DNA of 36,935 nucleotides from a virus: the IMG/VR virus record IMGVR_UViG_3300036768_000595, positions 1-36,935 of that record; one strand, written 5' to 3'. Positions within the stretch are counted from its first letter, which is position 1, and the number at the start of each line of letters is the position of its first letter. The translations under genes and the position numbers were made by a program. Below the pieces are notes generated by a model. That model was given only the letters and a program-made list of their open reading frames with translations. It was not told where the DNA came from and did not search any database. Shown one piece after another: positions 7,594 to 13,744 of the stretch.

Positions 7594-7618
7594 AATCATA
7601 ATTAAACCCCTTAAAAAA

Positions 7619-8074
7619 ATGACAACTGAACTGAAAATCAAAAAAACCAGCGCAAAAGGCGCACACCTGTTGACAGATGGTACCGTTGAGTTCTGGGTTA
7701 AACCCAGCTGCGTACGTGCAGATGGTACATTCACCCCTTCCGTTGAGAATGCGTACAAAGATGCCTTGAAGCTACACGAAAAAGAGGCTGACTTTATTTC
7801 CAAATTTGGGAAAGTTAAGTTTTGGACGCCAGATGACGAAAAATTCCGGATTTACCTCGAAGACGGAACATTTGTTGCCGGTGCACGGAAAGAAAGTGCC
7901 CCAGAGGGGTACTATGAGAGACACCGCTACGCAAAAGGAATACGCCAGCATATTGTTCTCATTTATGAGCCTAACAGGTTTTCAAATGCCGAGCTGTGGA
8001 AACTGTGCTTTCGTTTTTTAGATTTTGACAGAATGGTCGTTAAGCGTGAGTCCGGCTGGGAAAAAGTGAATTAA
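7619..8074 (+). CDS. Hypothetical early protein, 151 aa
   Basis: First gene of the rightward early operon. It is preceded by an A-rich leader (ACCCCTTAAAAAAATG) almost identical to that of the next gene. It is a mixed alpha/beta soluble protein. Residues 1-60 include two short strands (HLLTDGTVEFWVKP) and a helix (SVENAYKDALKLHEKEADFI). The middle has KVKFWTPDDEKFRIYLEDG, and the end has a His/Tyr-rich stretch (YYERHRYAKGIRQHIVLIYE). Not recognised. First-position early genes often encode host-takeover factors, but nothing here shows that. Confidence 0.65.
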   Translation: MTTELKIKKTSAKGAHLLTDGTVEFWVKPSCVRADGTFTPSVENAYKDALKLHEKEADFISKFGKVKFWTPDDEKFRIYLEDGTFVAGARKESAPEGYYERHRYAKGIRQHIVLIYEPNRFSNAELWKLCFRFLDFDRMVVKRESGWEKVN

Positions 8075-8125
8075 AAAATACTAATTAATAATTAATAATT
8101 ACTAATTAACAAAACCCCTAAAAAA

Positions 8126-8515
8126 ATGAAAACAACAATAAAAAACACAATCATTAAGCAAGCAATTGAACTTGGCTTTGACTTTGAATCGGTTGAAAAA
8201 GAAACTACCCTTGAAGAACTCGATGAGCTATTGCAAGAGTTCTTTGAAGAAAAAGCTGACGAATTACCGCAGGTTGAGGATGAATGCGATGTTCATACAA
8301 ATGGACGGTACCAAACTGTGTCTTATGGTGATTTTATTGCAACTGGTGAGATTGTTGATTTTTCACTGTATTGGCACGAACCACCGGATACAAAGGTTTA
8401 CCACGAAAAGTTCGTGTTTTTTGATGATGATGATGGTCTTGTAAAAAGGATGAATCTGTACTACTTGGTTGGAGAAACGGACTATAACACATTTAACTAT
8501 GAAAACGAAAGATAA
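8126..8515 (+). CDS. Acidic hypothetical protein, 129 aa
   Basis: A strongly acidic 129-residue protein. Residues 18-55 are Glu/Asp-rich helices (TTLEELDELLQEFFEEKADEL). Residues 60-129 are beta-rich with aromatic residues (SYGDFIATGEIVDFSLYWHE, FVFFDDDDG). The net charge would suit a DNA-mimic or protein-inhibitor role, as in some anti-restriction proteins, but no family match is claimed. Its leader repeats the ACCCC-TAAAAAAATG pattern of the gene before it. The 51 bp between them are AT-only-like (TAATTAATAATTAA). Confidence 0.62.
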   Translation: MKTTIKNTIIKQAIELGFDFESVEKETTLEELDELLQEFFEEKADELPQVEDECDVHTNGRYQTVSYGDFIATGEIVDFSLYWHEPPDTKVYHEKFVFFDDDDGLVKRMNLYYLVGETDYNTFNYENER

Positions 8516-8663
8516 ACAACAAGCTCAAGAACAAGCGCAGGAATACATAACGTTGATTAAGTCTGTGTTTCCCAATTGCCTTTGGAGATTCGTTGAAAAC
8601 TACGATGGAGTTTGTTGTGGCCTTGAAATTGCCCCGGAGCCAGGAGTTATGCTCACGTTTTGA
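8499..8663 (+). CDS. Small hypothetical protein, 54 aa
   Basis: 54 residues from ATG 8499, overlapping the end of the preceding gene by 17 bp. An ATG-free extension to 8469 exists but would deepen the overlap. It has a Gln-rich helix (KDKQQAQEQAQEYITLIK) followed by a Cys/Trp-containing strand region (NCLWRFVENYDGVCCGLEI). Not recognised. Confidence 0.55.
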   Translation: MKTKDKQQAQEQAQEYITLIKSVFPNCLWRFVENYDGVCCGLEIAPEPGVMLTF

Positions 8664-8705
8664 GTTTATCAAAAAAATATTGGTTAACTACAAACTGTTT
8701 TCACA

Positions 8706-8957
8706 ATGAAATACGAACCTGAACTTATATCATCGAGCTGCAAGGCTGTCTTCTATGAAGATAATGATGAGGACAAACCTTTTGAAGTTGAGGTCTTCTT
8801 CGAATACTATGGCTTATATAATATAATAATTGAAGATTATTGGGTCTCACAGGAGGACTGGAACAGGATTGTGTCTGCAAATCAGAAAGAATACGCCAAA
8901 GAAACCTTCATTGAAGCAATCGAAGCAGCCCTTGGGCGTTCTTGTGAATTTAGATAA
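8706..8957 (+). CDS. Acidic hypothetical protein, 83 aa
   Basis: 83 residues, acidic, with a beta-rich first half (KAVFYEDNDEDKPFEVEVFF, then YGLYNIIIEDYWVSQEDW) and a C-terminal helix (KETFIEAIEAALG). Not recognised. It sits 17 bp before the annealing-protein gene, after a 42-bp gap, and is probably in the same early transcript. Confidence 0.58.
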   Translation: MKYEPELISSSCKAVFYEDNDEDKPFEVEVFFEYYGLYNIIIEDYWVSQEDWNRIVSANQKEYAKETFIEAIEAALGRSCEFR

Positions 8958-8974
8958 AAAAACATTGAATAATT

Positions 8975-9589
8975 ATGAGCATACAACTTCAAGAATGGAA
9001 AGCGTTGCTTAACCGCGACCCTGACCCTAAAGAAATTGAACCAACACCGGACGGTCGTGCTAAGACATTGCCTATATCATTCGTTGAAATGACGTTAGAT
9101 GAACTGTTCGAGGATTGGGGCACAAAAAATTTCACCACAAAAGTAGTAGGAAATGAAGTTGTGGGAGAGTTGGAGTTATGGTGTATTAATCCTATAACAA
9201 AAAGAACGATAACCAGGGTGGGTGCGGCAGCCATTATCATACAGGTTGATAAGGCTCCGGAAGGGATTCAAGGGGTTGACCGCAACCGGTGGGCGTTAAA
9301 TCCTGACAACAAAAAGCCCAACGCACTCGACCTCGGTTATCCTAAACTTAAAGCGGAATGCGTGAAGAACGCAGCGCAGTCGCTCGGTAAGATTTTCGGC
9401 AGGGATTTAAACAGAAAGAAAAGCGACACATACAAACCACCTTTAAAGGCCCTTTCACCGGAGGCGTTTAATGCCTTGAAGAAGCGAATAGAAGATGGTG
9501 ATACGCTTGCGCTTGAGCGCGCAATGCTGTACTTTGTTTTTACCGAAGAACAACTTAATGAGTTGAAACCTAAGCAGTTAGCGCAATGA
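8975..9589 (+). CDS. Putative Rad52-like single-strand annealing protein
   Basis: 204 residues. The core (about 35-150) has the pattern of Rad52/Sak-like phage annealing proteins: a beta-meander with WCINPITKRTITRVGAAA, then a helix with GYPKLKAECVKNAAQSLGKIFGRDL. In the family this helix lines the DNA-binding groove. Such proteins anneal complementary single strands during phage recombination, usually with a 5'-3' exonuclease; a YqaJ-type exonuclease is four genes on. The last 45 residues (SPEAFNALKKRI onwards) form a separate helical tail duplicated at 10187-10300. The family call rests on motif memory; a RecT-type protein is the alternative. Confidence 0.6.
   Translation: MSIQLQEWKALLNRDPDPKEIEPTPDGRAKTLPISFVEMTLDELFEDWGTKNFTTKVVGNEVVGELELWCINPITKRTITRVGAAAIIIQVDKAPEGIQGVDRNRWALNPDNKKPNALDLGYPKLKAECVKNAAQSLGKIFGRDLNRKKSDTYKPPLKALSPEAFNALKKRIEDGDTLALERAMLYFVFTEEQLNELKPKQLAQ
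9455..9568 (+). repeat. Direct repeat copy 1, tail of the annealing-protein gene
   Basis: 114 bp encoding the C-terminal helical tail of the annealing protein. It matches 10187-10300 at 111 of 114 positions without indels (offset 732). Two of the three differences are silent; the third is Asp to Gly. Confidence 0.95.
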
Positions 9590-9825
9590 TTCGTGTTGTG
9601 TGTATTGATTCAAAAAACACAGGCAATGCGCCTGAACTTGTTGAAGGTAAAACCTACATGATGGAATACCGTGGCAGAATCGTAGGGCATGATGTCGATG
9701 TTGATTTTATCAAATTAAAAGGAATTAACACACTATATAGTACGAATCGTTTTTTGACTGAAGAAGAAAACAATATTATCGAACGTGAAATAACTAACTT
9801 GATTAACTATGATAACCGGATTTGA
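9586..9825 (+). CDS. Small hypothetical protein, 79 aa
   Basis: The start overlaps the annealing-protein stop as ATGA. It has a compact beta-rich N-terminus with the look of a small SH3-like or KOW-like fold: VEGKTYMMEYRGRIVGHDVDVD. A C-terminal acidic helix follows (TEEENNIIEREITNLI). Small proteins of this type ('elvegktY.v.......g') are common in Bacteroidota phages, without known function. It overlaps the next gene by 17 bp. Confidence 0.62.
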   Translation: MIRVVCIDSKNTGNAPELVEGKTYMMEYRGRIVGHDVDVDFIKLKGINTLYSTNRFLTEEENNIIEREITNLINYDNRI

Positions 9826-10159
9826 AGCACAAACAATTGAACTAAGCAATGAAGAACTTCGCTGTGTTCAACTTATGATTCCTTCCCTCAAGGCAAGGGT
9901 TGGAAAAGAAAAAGCTGTAACGTCACAACAGATTATCAACTGGCTTAAGAATAATTACGGTATTCTGACTACCGGGCCACGTGTTCGGAAGATGATTAAC
10001 TACATCCGAATTAACAGATTGGTGGAAAACCTTGTCGCTACATCTGAGGGCTATTACGTTGAAACAGACCCTAAAAAAGTTCGAGAATATGTTATGAGCT
10101 TGCACCAGCGTGCGGAAGCTATCATGGCCGTTGCAAATTCTTACTCAAAATTATTGTGA
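9809..10159 (+). CDS. Conserved phage protein, winged-helix-like
   Basis: 116 residues. The middle looks like a helix-turn-helix with wing: VTSQQIINWLKNNYGI, then GPRVRKMINYIRINRLVENLV, then a short hairpin (ATSEGYYVETD). The C-terminus is a helix (EYVMSLHQRAEAIMAVANSY). Proteins of this design sit in recombination/replication clusters of Bacteroidota phages. A DNA-binding role is inferred from the fold pattern and neighbours. Its TGA (10157-10159) lies directly at the edge of the inserted segment discussed in the findings. Confidence 0.62.
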   Translation: MITGFEAQTIELSNEELRCVQLMIPSLKARVGKEKAVTSQQIINWLKNNYGILTTGPRVRKMINYIRINRLVENLVATSEGYYVETDPKKVREYVMSLHQRAEAIMAVANSYSKLL

Positions 10160-10173
10160 ATTATGGATGCGTT
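10159..10173 (+). repeat. 15-bp direct repeat at left edge of inserted segment
   Basis: AATTATGGATGCGTT here is repeated exactly at 10348-10362 and contains the start codons of both the 59-residue ORF and the exonuclease. Removing one copy and the intervening bases (189 bp in all) would join the preceding gene directly to the exonuclease with normal spacing. Confidence 0.9.
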
Positions 10174-10342
10174 AAAAAAGTCTTTGTCACCGGAGGCGTT
10201 TAATGCCTTGAAGAAGCGAATAGAAGGTGGTGATACGCTTGCGCTTGAGCGTGCAATGCTGTACTTTGTTTTTACCGAAGAACAACTTAATGAATTGAAA
10301 AATGTATTATTAATAAGTTGCATATACCATGCGTTGAAATGA
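10163..10342 (+). CDS. Duplicated annealing-protein tail as a 59-aa stand-alone ORF
   Basis: 59 residues from ATG 10163 to TGA 10340-10342. Residues 8-46 copy the C-terminal tail of the annealing protein (SPEAFNALKKRIE onwards) with one substitution. The copy is joined in frame to a new start (MDALKKSL) and followed by a new 13-residue end. Its start region repeats the start of the exonuclease gene (ATGGATGCGTT). It is either a functional peptide using the same partner-binding tail, or debris of a recent duplication. The open frame and mainly silent changes slightly favour retention. Confidence 0.5.
   Translation: MDALKKSLSPEAFNALKKRIEGGDTLALERAMLYFVFTEEQLNELKNVLLISCIYHALK
10187..10300 (+). 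repeat. Direct repeat copy 2
   Basis: The second copy of the 114-bp annealing-gene tail, 732 bp downstream of the first (111/114 identical). It lies inside the segment bounded by the 15-bp direct repeats at 10159-10173 and 10348-10362. Confidence 0.95.
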
Positions 10343-10347
10343 ATCAA

Positions 10348-10362
10348 AATTATGGATGCGTT
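10348..10362 (+). repeat. 15-bp direct repeat at right edge of inserted segment
   Basis: Exact partner of 10159-10173; it includes the exonuclease start codon at 10352. Confidence 0.9.
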
Positions 10363-11014
10363 TGAAAAGGAATTGATTGAAGCTGTTGAACAACGTTCTG
10401 ATGTATGGCGTGATGCCAGATGCGGGAAGTTTACATCATCTGAAATCTGGCGGTTGATGGTAGAACCTCGGTCTAAAAATGCAGACTGGTCTGAAACAGC
10501 TATCGGATATATCCACACTAAAGTAGCTGAAGAACTATCTGGTGTAGTGCATCAGGCAAGCAACGCATATCCGTTGGTATGGGGTGAAGAACAGGAACCG
10601 TTTGCGCGTGAATTGTTCATGAAAAAAACCGGATTGCAAGTGGAGGTTACAGGTTTTAAAATGCTTAATAATCACTACGGAGGCAGTCCTGATGGTATCG
10701 TTGAAAGTGAAAAATCTATAATTGAAATCAAATGCCCTTTCAATTCCGCAAACTTTGTTGATTACCTATTGACAACCGAAATAACGGAGCAGAATTACCG
10801 TGAATATTACTGGCAGATGCAGAGCAATATGCTGATAACCAGCAGTGAATTATGCTACTTTATTGCATATGACCCAAGGTTTCCGGACAATATGCAGTTG
10901 AAAATTATCAAAGTTAAGCGAAATAATGAGGCTATTGACAGGTTGCTTGATAAGTTGCCGAAGGCGATAACGTTGAAAATGGATTTGGTAAACGAAATAA
11001 AGAACTCCTTATGA
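10352..11014 (+). CDS. YqaJ-type (lambda exonuclease-like) recombination nuclease
   Basis: 220 residues, normal for the family. PD-(D/E)XK nuclease core: GKFTSSEIWRLM at about 25-36, WGEEQEP with E82, GGSPDG with D114, IIEIK with E125 and K127, and YYWQMQ near 153-157. D114, E125 and K127 match the catalytic metal-binding set. Such enzymes degrade the 5' strand of double-stranded ends, leaving 3' tails for an annealing protein such as the one at 8975. The start follows the second 15-bp repeat; the stop overlaps the next gene as ATGA. Confidence 0.92.
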   Translation: MDAFEKELIEAVEQRSDVWRDARCGKFTSSEIWRLMVEPRSKNADWSETAIGYIHTKVAEELSGVVHQASNAYPLVWGEEQEPFARELFMKKTGLQVEVTGFKMLNNHYGGSPDGIVESEKSIIEIKCPFNSANFVDYLLTTEITEQNYREYYWQMQSNMLITSSELCYFIAYDPRFPDNMQLKIIKVKRNNEAIDRLLDKLPKAITLKMDLVNEIKNSL

Positions 11015-11259
11015 AGAAAAAACCTGCTGAAATGTTCCCGGATGCAACAAAGGAGTACAGGTTGCGGAGGATGTTGAAGAAAATGAATGAAAACAATTCA
11101 GAAAAGCAAGCTATACTGTTTTTTGTTGCTGTGCTCATCACGGTTGGATTCATCTTGCTATGCCTCTACTTGTGGAGTTTGGCAGAGTTTGACAGCAACC
11201 CGATAACTGGGTTATTCATTATTGCGCTTGTTTCGTTGTTTTTTGTCTTGAAAAAATAA
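11011..11259 (+). CDS. Small membrane protein, two transmembrane segments
   Basis: 82 residues: a basic N-terminal helix (about 1-32, KEYRLRRMLKKMNENN), then two hydrophobic segments at about 33-55 (AILFFVAVLITVGFILLCLY) and 66-80 (ITGLFIIALVSLFFVL), ending KK. Translation is coupled to the exonuclease by ATGA. A holin-like topology is possible, but the position among recombination and replication genes argues against lysis. Superinfection exclusion or an early membrane function is a speculative alternative. Confidence 0.6.
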   Translation: MKKKPAEMFPDATKEYRLRRMLKKMNENNSEKQAILFFVAVLITVGFILLCLYLWSLAEFDSNPITGLFIIALVSLFFVLKK

Positions 11260-11263
11260 CATC

Positions 11264-12037
11264 ATGGCTAAAGACCCTGCTTTTTTATTCTATCCCGGTG
11301 ATTGGCTTCAGGGCACATTGGGTATGACATTCGAAGAAAAGGGTGCATACATGGAGCTACTCATACTCCAGTTTAATTGCGGGAAATTCACCAGAAAACA
11401 GGCCGAAAATGTTTTGAGCATATGCTCAGCATATGTATTCGAAAATGTGCTGAAAAAGTTTGAAACCGATGGCGTGTATTATTGGAAAACCAGGCTGGCA
11501 TTGGAAATGAAAAAGCGGGAAAACTACACGGAAAGCCGCAGAAAAAACGCAAAATCAAAGAAATCAGCCAAAAGTTCTGAACCATATGCTCAAGCATATG
11601 CTGGTACATATGCTAACCATATGCATAAGCATATGGAAAATGAAAATGTAAATGAAAATGAAAATGAAAATAATAATGAAAATGAGCCTGATTTTTTTAA
11701 ACCTGATATAGAAGGCGATTCGCTTGTTTTCCCTCTTGACACGCAGGCTGTACGTGAACTGTGGGCATCGTGGAAAAGATACAGGTGGCACAAGCATAAT
11801 CAACGCTACGCAATGATGGGTGAACAGGCTGACTTGAAAAGGTTGGAAGGGATGTCGTTTTCGCAGATTAAGCAGACCATCCTTGCGGCAATTGCCGGCA
11901 ACTGGAAAAATCTTTACCCGGAAAACGTAAACGCAAATGGAAAACCAAAAACAACTACAAAGGAACAACAGTCAGCAGCAACAGCTGACTACTTGCGAAA
12001 GCATTACAGCCAAAAACTTGGCAAGAAGGGATTTTGA
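11264..12037 (+). CDS. Replication initiator, DUF1376/YdaU-like N-terminal domain
   Basis: 257 residues. The N-terminus has the DUF1376 signature: PAFLFYPGDWLQGTLGMTFEEKGAYMELLILQ. It is followed by helices of a winged-helix-like initiator domain (to about 90). Residues 92-145 are a linker rich in Lys/Ser/Tyr/Ala, then Asn/Glu repeats (ENENENNNENE). The C-terminal domain (about 155-257, ELWASWKRYRWHKHN, LKRLEGMSFSQIKQTILAA) resembles initiator-to-loader contact regions. Proteins of this type act as phage replisome organisers at the origin. The linker DNA contains phased CATATG repeats and an AT-rich hexamer tract, as in lambda O. Confidence 0.8.
   Translation: MAKDPAFLFYPGDWLQGTLGMTFEEKGAYMELLILQFNCGKFTRKQAENVLSICSAYVFENVLKKFETDGVYYWKTRLALEMKKRENYTESRRKNAKSKKSAKSSEPYAQAYAGTYANHMHKHMENENVNENENENNNENEPDFFKPDIEGDSLVFPLDTQAVRELWASWKRYRWHKHNQRYAMMGEQADLKRLEGMSFSQIKQTILAAIAGNWKNLYPENVNANGKPKTTTKEQQSAATADYLRKHYSQKLGKKGF
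11419..11435. repeat. Two CATATG sites, outlier pair of the origin cluster
   Basis: CATATG at 11419-11424 and 11430-11435, 11 bp apart, inside AGCATATGCTCAGCATATG. They encode part of ICSAYVF in the initiator, and the two sites lie in different reading phases. They may be an auxiliary initiator-binding pair 150 bp before the main cluster. Confidence 0.55.
11583..11635. repeat. Five helically phased CATATG repeats, candidate origin iterons
   Basis: CATATG begins at 11583, 11595, 11607, 11618 and 11630, with steps of 12, 12, 11 and 12 bp, about one helical turn. The hexamers occur in different codon phases (second position for the first three, first position for the last two), so the repeat is kept at DNA level and not because of the protein. 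Spacer bases are partly shared (GCTCAAG, GCTGGTA, GCTAAC). All sites would face one side of the helix, as expected for binding of an oligomeric initiator. Function is inferred by analogy with the lambda O gene. Confidence 0.7.
11636..11686. repeat. AT-rich tandem hexamer tract, candidate unwinding element
   Basis: About eight near-perfect AATGAA-type hexamers, directly following the last CATATG. It encodes the Asn/Glu repeat of the initiator linker. It is strongly A-rich on one strand and lacks internal GC-rich words, so it would melt easily. Its place next to the iteron-like cluster matches the arrangement of lambda ori. Confidence 0.6.
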
Positions 12038-12647
12038 GGCCATAGAAAAATCAGTGCCTTCCGTTGTATCAGCCATTCTTGACAGGCCTAACATAGCGAT
12101 GTTGACCAATGCACTTGGAGACAGTACGCTTATTGAAATTTTTTTAAGCCGTCAGCTGCAACGTCTTGCAGACAGCGTGAACATTGACGCACGTTTGAAC
12201 CTTCAGCCTCATCAGATACCGGCCATCGCGGAAGAGTTAGTGAAAAAATATCCGGTTGAAACGCTTGAGGATTTTGTGTTGTGTTTCAAACGCGGAGCTT
12301 TTGGGTACTACGGTTCGATATACCGGATTGATGCAGCTGTATTGTGTGAGTGGATGGCTGCTTACTTGGAAGAAAAATATGCGCTTGTTGAAGCTGAACA
12401 CACGCGGAGGACGCAAGAAGCAAACAGTGTGGAAATAAACTACGCTGAGTACATCAAACGGATGGAGCGTGAGGATAGCCAACCGAAAGAGCGTGTACTA
12501 AGTGCTGATGAAAATGCGTATCAACGTTGGAAGCTCGAAAGGAAAAAGATGTTGAAAAAGTTTGTTGTGAATGGTGTGGAGGTGGAGGCGTTTGACGAAA
12601 AACAAGCGGAAGAAATTTATCACAAAATATATGGAACGGATAAATAG
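11937..12647 (+). CDS. Putative DUF6633-like replication protein (helicase-loader candidate)
   Basis: 236 residues if translation starts at ATG 11937, which overlaps the initiator gene by 101 bp. The recognisable domain begins only at about residue 39 (SVPSVVSAILDRPNIAMLTNALG), and the next ATG is at about residue 54, inside that domain. The real start is therefore 11937 or an upstream-of-domain TTG/GTG. Core features are IEIFLSRQLQRLADSVN, AEELVKKYPVETLEDFVLCFKRGAFGYYGSIYRIDAAVL and a charged helical C-terminus. This layout resembles DUF6633 proteins of Bacteroidota phages. A loader or replisome role is inferred from its place after the initiator. Confidence 0.62.
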   Translation: MENQKQLQRNNSQQQQLTTCESITAKNLARRDFEAIEKSVPSVVSAILDRPNIAMLTNALGDSTLIEIFLSRQLQRLADSVNIDARLNLQPHQIPAIAEELVKKYPVETLEDFVLCFKRGAFGYYGSIYRIDAAVLCEWMAAYLEEKYALVEAEHTRRTQEANSVEINYAEYIKRMEREDSQPKERVLSADENAYQRWKLERKKMLKKFVVNGVEVEAFDEKQAEEIYHKIYGTDK

Positions 12648-12894
12648 CAGACCATTTACTGAAGATGAACTCATGATGCATTCTGATTACGTTCGTCTTG
12701 AACTAACCCTAAAAAGTGATAAAATAACATACCTTGCAGCGTGTATAGATGCTACCGGCAAGTTGGTGCATAGTGGTTACATAACAGCGAAGGAATTGTT
12801 TTTTGTTTTAGACGGCGAGCAGTTCGCATGTTTTTGTGCTGGGCAGCGTATTTTTTTCATTTCCTTGGCAAAAATCAAAAGCAGAATGAAATGA
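12631..12894 (+). CDS. Small hypothetical protein, 87 aa
   Basis: 87 residues from ATG 12631, overlapping the previous gene by 17 bp. Residues 20-60 alternate strands (VRLELTLKSDKITYLAACID, KLVHSGYITAKELFFVLD) in a compact alpha/beta pattern. The end is hydrophobic, then basic (FACFCAGQRIFFISLAKIKS). Not recognised. The stop overlaps the next start as ATGA. Confidence 0.58.
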   Translation: MERINSRPFTEDELMMHSDYVRLELTLKSDKITYLAACIDATGKLVHSGYITAKELFFVLDGEQFACFCAGQRIFFISLAKIKSRMK

Positions 12895-13079
12895 GACAGA
12901 TAAACTCAAGGGCTTCATCGAAGAACTCCGGCCAGCATCCGTACATGCGTACAGATTTCTGGCTTCAAAGCCAGAATCATTTCTGGAACAACAGTTTGTA
13001 CACGGAAAAAGCAAAAATGTATTTCACCAAGTGGATAAACAAACTTGTCAACGCACATAAAAACCCATCAACGCTATGA
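12891..13079 (+). CDS. Small hypothetical protein, 62 aa
   Basis: 62 residues from ATG 12891. Both ends overlap neighbours through ATGA junctions (12891 and 13076), which is good evidence of translation. It is Asn/Gln/aromatic-rich (DFWLQSQNHFWNNSLYTEKA) with a basic helical end (YFTKWINKLVNAHKN). Not recognised. Confidence 0.6.
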   Translation: MRQINSRASSKNSGQHPYMRTDFWLQSQNHFWNNSLYTEKAKMYFTKWINKLVNAHKNPSTL

Positions 13080-13468
13080 GCTATTATGTGAGGAAAACTA
13101 AAACTAAGTACAACAACAGCAAGCAGACATATAACGGGAACCGCTATGATTCAGCAGGTGAGGCAAACTACGCAAAAGAGCTGGACTTGCTGAAAAAAGC
13201 CGGTGAGATAAAAGGCTACGAAAGGCAGGTGAAGATACCGCTGAAGGTGAATGGTGTTTTGATAACCACCTACTATGCCGATTTTGTAGTAACCGATAAA
13301 CACGGCCAGGTGCAGGTTCACGAATACAAGGGCTTTAAGACTCGTGAGTTCTTGCTGAAGTGGAAATTGTTAAATGCATTAAAAGACGATATTTTTGGCA
13401 AGGGGGGTGTAGAACTACACCTCATCGAACATCGTGGCCGTTTTGCCAATATGGTACGCAAAAAATAG
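13076..13468 (+). CDS. DUF1064 family PD-(D/E)XK-like nuclease
   Basis: 130 residues with the DUF1064 layout: KYNNSKQTYNGNRYDSAGEANYA at the start, then KAGEIKGYERQVKIPL, YYADFVVTDKHGQVQVHEYKG, and KWKLLNAL. D69 of YADF, the Glu of HEYKG and its Lys (E93 and K95 by my count) would be the metal and catalytic residues. HEYKG replaces the more usual EDVKG, keeping Glu and Lys. The family is common in phage replication clusters, where it may act as an endonuclease on branched or replicating DNA; the exact substrate is not known. Confidence 0.8.
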   Translation: MSYYVRKTKTKYNNSKQTYNGNRYDSAGEANYAKELDLLKKAGEIKGYERQVKIPLKVNGVLITTYYADFVVTDKHGQVQVHEYKGFKTREFLLKWKLLNALKDDIFGKGGVELHLIEHRGRFANMVRKK

Positions 13469-13475
13469 GCATTTT

Positions 13476-13742
13476 ATGAGGAGGTCTATCCTTGCAAAAG
13501 AACCATCAGCGGAGTTTACAGGAATTGGTGAGGTTAAGGGCTTCAAATTCAAGCGTGTTTTTGCGAATGAAAAATATTTTATTTATTCTGTAACAAATGA
13601 ACATTCTACCTGGTATGAAGTGTTCCAATTGAGGCGACATGGCGTTTACGGCCATATTATGTACCCAAAGGCAAAAGCATTCGGTATATGGGCATGGTCT
13701 GTAAGTACGTTTGAAAAGGCATTGTTAAAAACTAACCCATAA
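13476..13742 (+). CDS. Small hypothetical protein, 88 aa
   Basis: 88 residues from ATG 13476, 7 bp after the DUF1064 gene. It has a beta-rich core (FKFKRVFANEKYFIYSVTNE, TWYEVFQLRRHG) followed by GIWAWSVSTFEKAL. Small proteins with the 'yevfq..r...yp.de.FG.wAw' pattern recur in Bacteroidota phages. Function unknown. Confidence 0.6.
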   Translation: MRRSILAKEPSAEFTGIGEVKGFKFKRVFANEKYFIYSVTNEHSTWYEVFQLRRHGVYGHIMYPKAKAFGIWAWSVSTFEKALLKTNP

Positions 13743-13744
13743 AT

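Larger units (their letters stand above)
7175..7618. promoter_or_regulatory. Divergent AT-rich control region
   Basis: 444 bp without a supported gene, between the leftward and rightward operons. It holds a putative promoter at each edge, two ATACCC hexamers (7255-7260, 7266-7271) and two GGGTAT hexamers (7346-7351, 7453-7458), which are the same word on opposite strands. It also holds an inverted repeat at 7474-7492, a small hairpin (CCGTT/AACGG, 7402-7415), a repeated GCGAAATTA (7432-7440, 7473-7481) and an A-tract run at 7525-7562. The layout suggests operator sites for a phage regulator; a role in replication is an alternative. Confidence 0.6.

Noticed and set aside
11583-11686. CRISPR array
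   Set aside because: Repeats are only six bases at 11-12 bp steps with no unique spacers; the pattern fits iterons.
11564-11968. Antisense ORF over the initiator linker
   Set aside because: It is an Ile/Phe-rich mirror of the Asn/Glu repeat and is explained by the AT-rich tract.
12454-12681. 75-codon antisense ORF
   Set aside because: It overlaps two coupled plus-strand genes and has low-complexity Pro/His/Ser composition.
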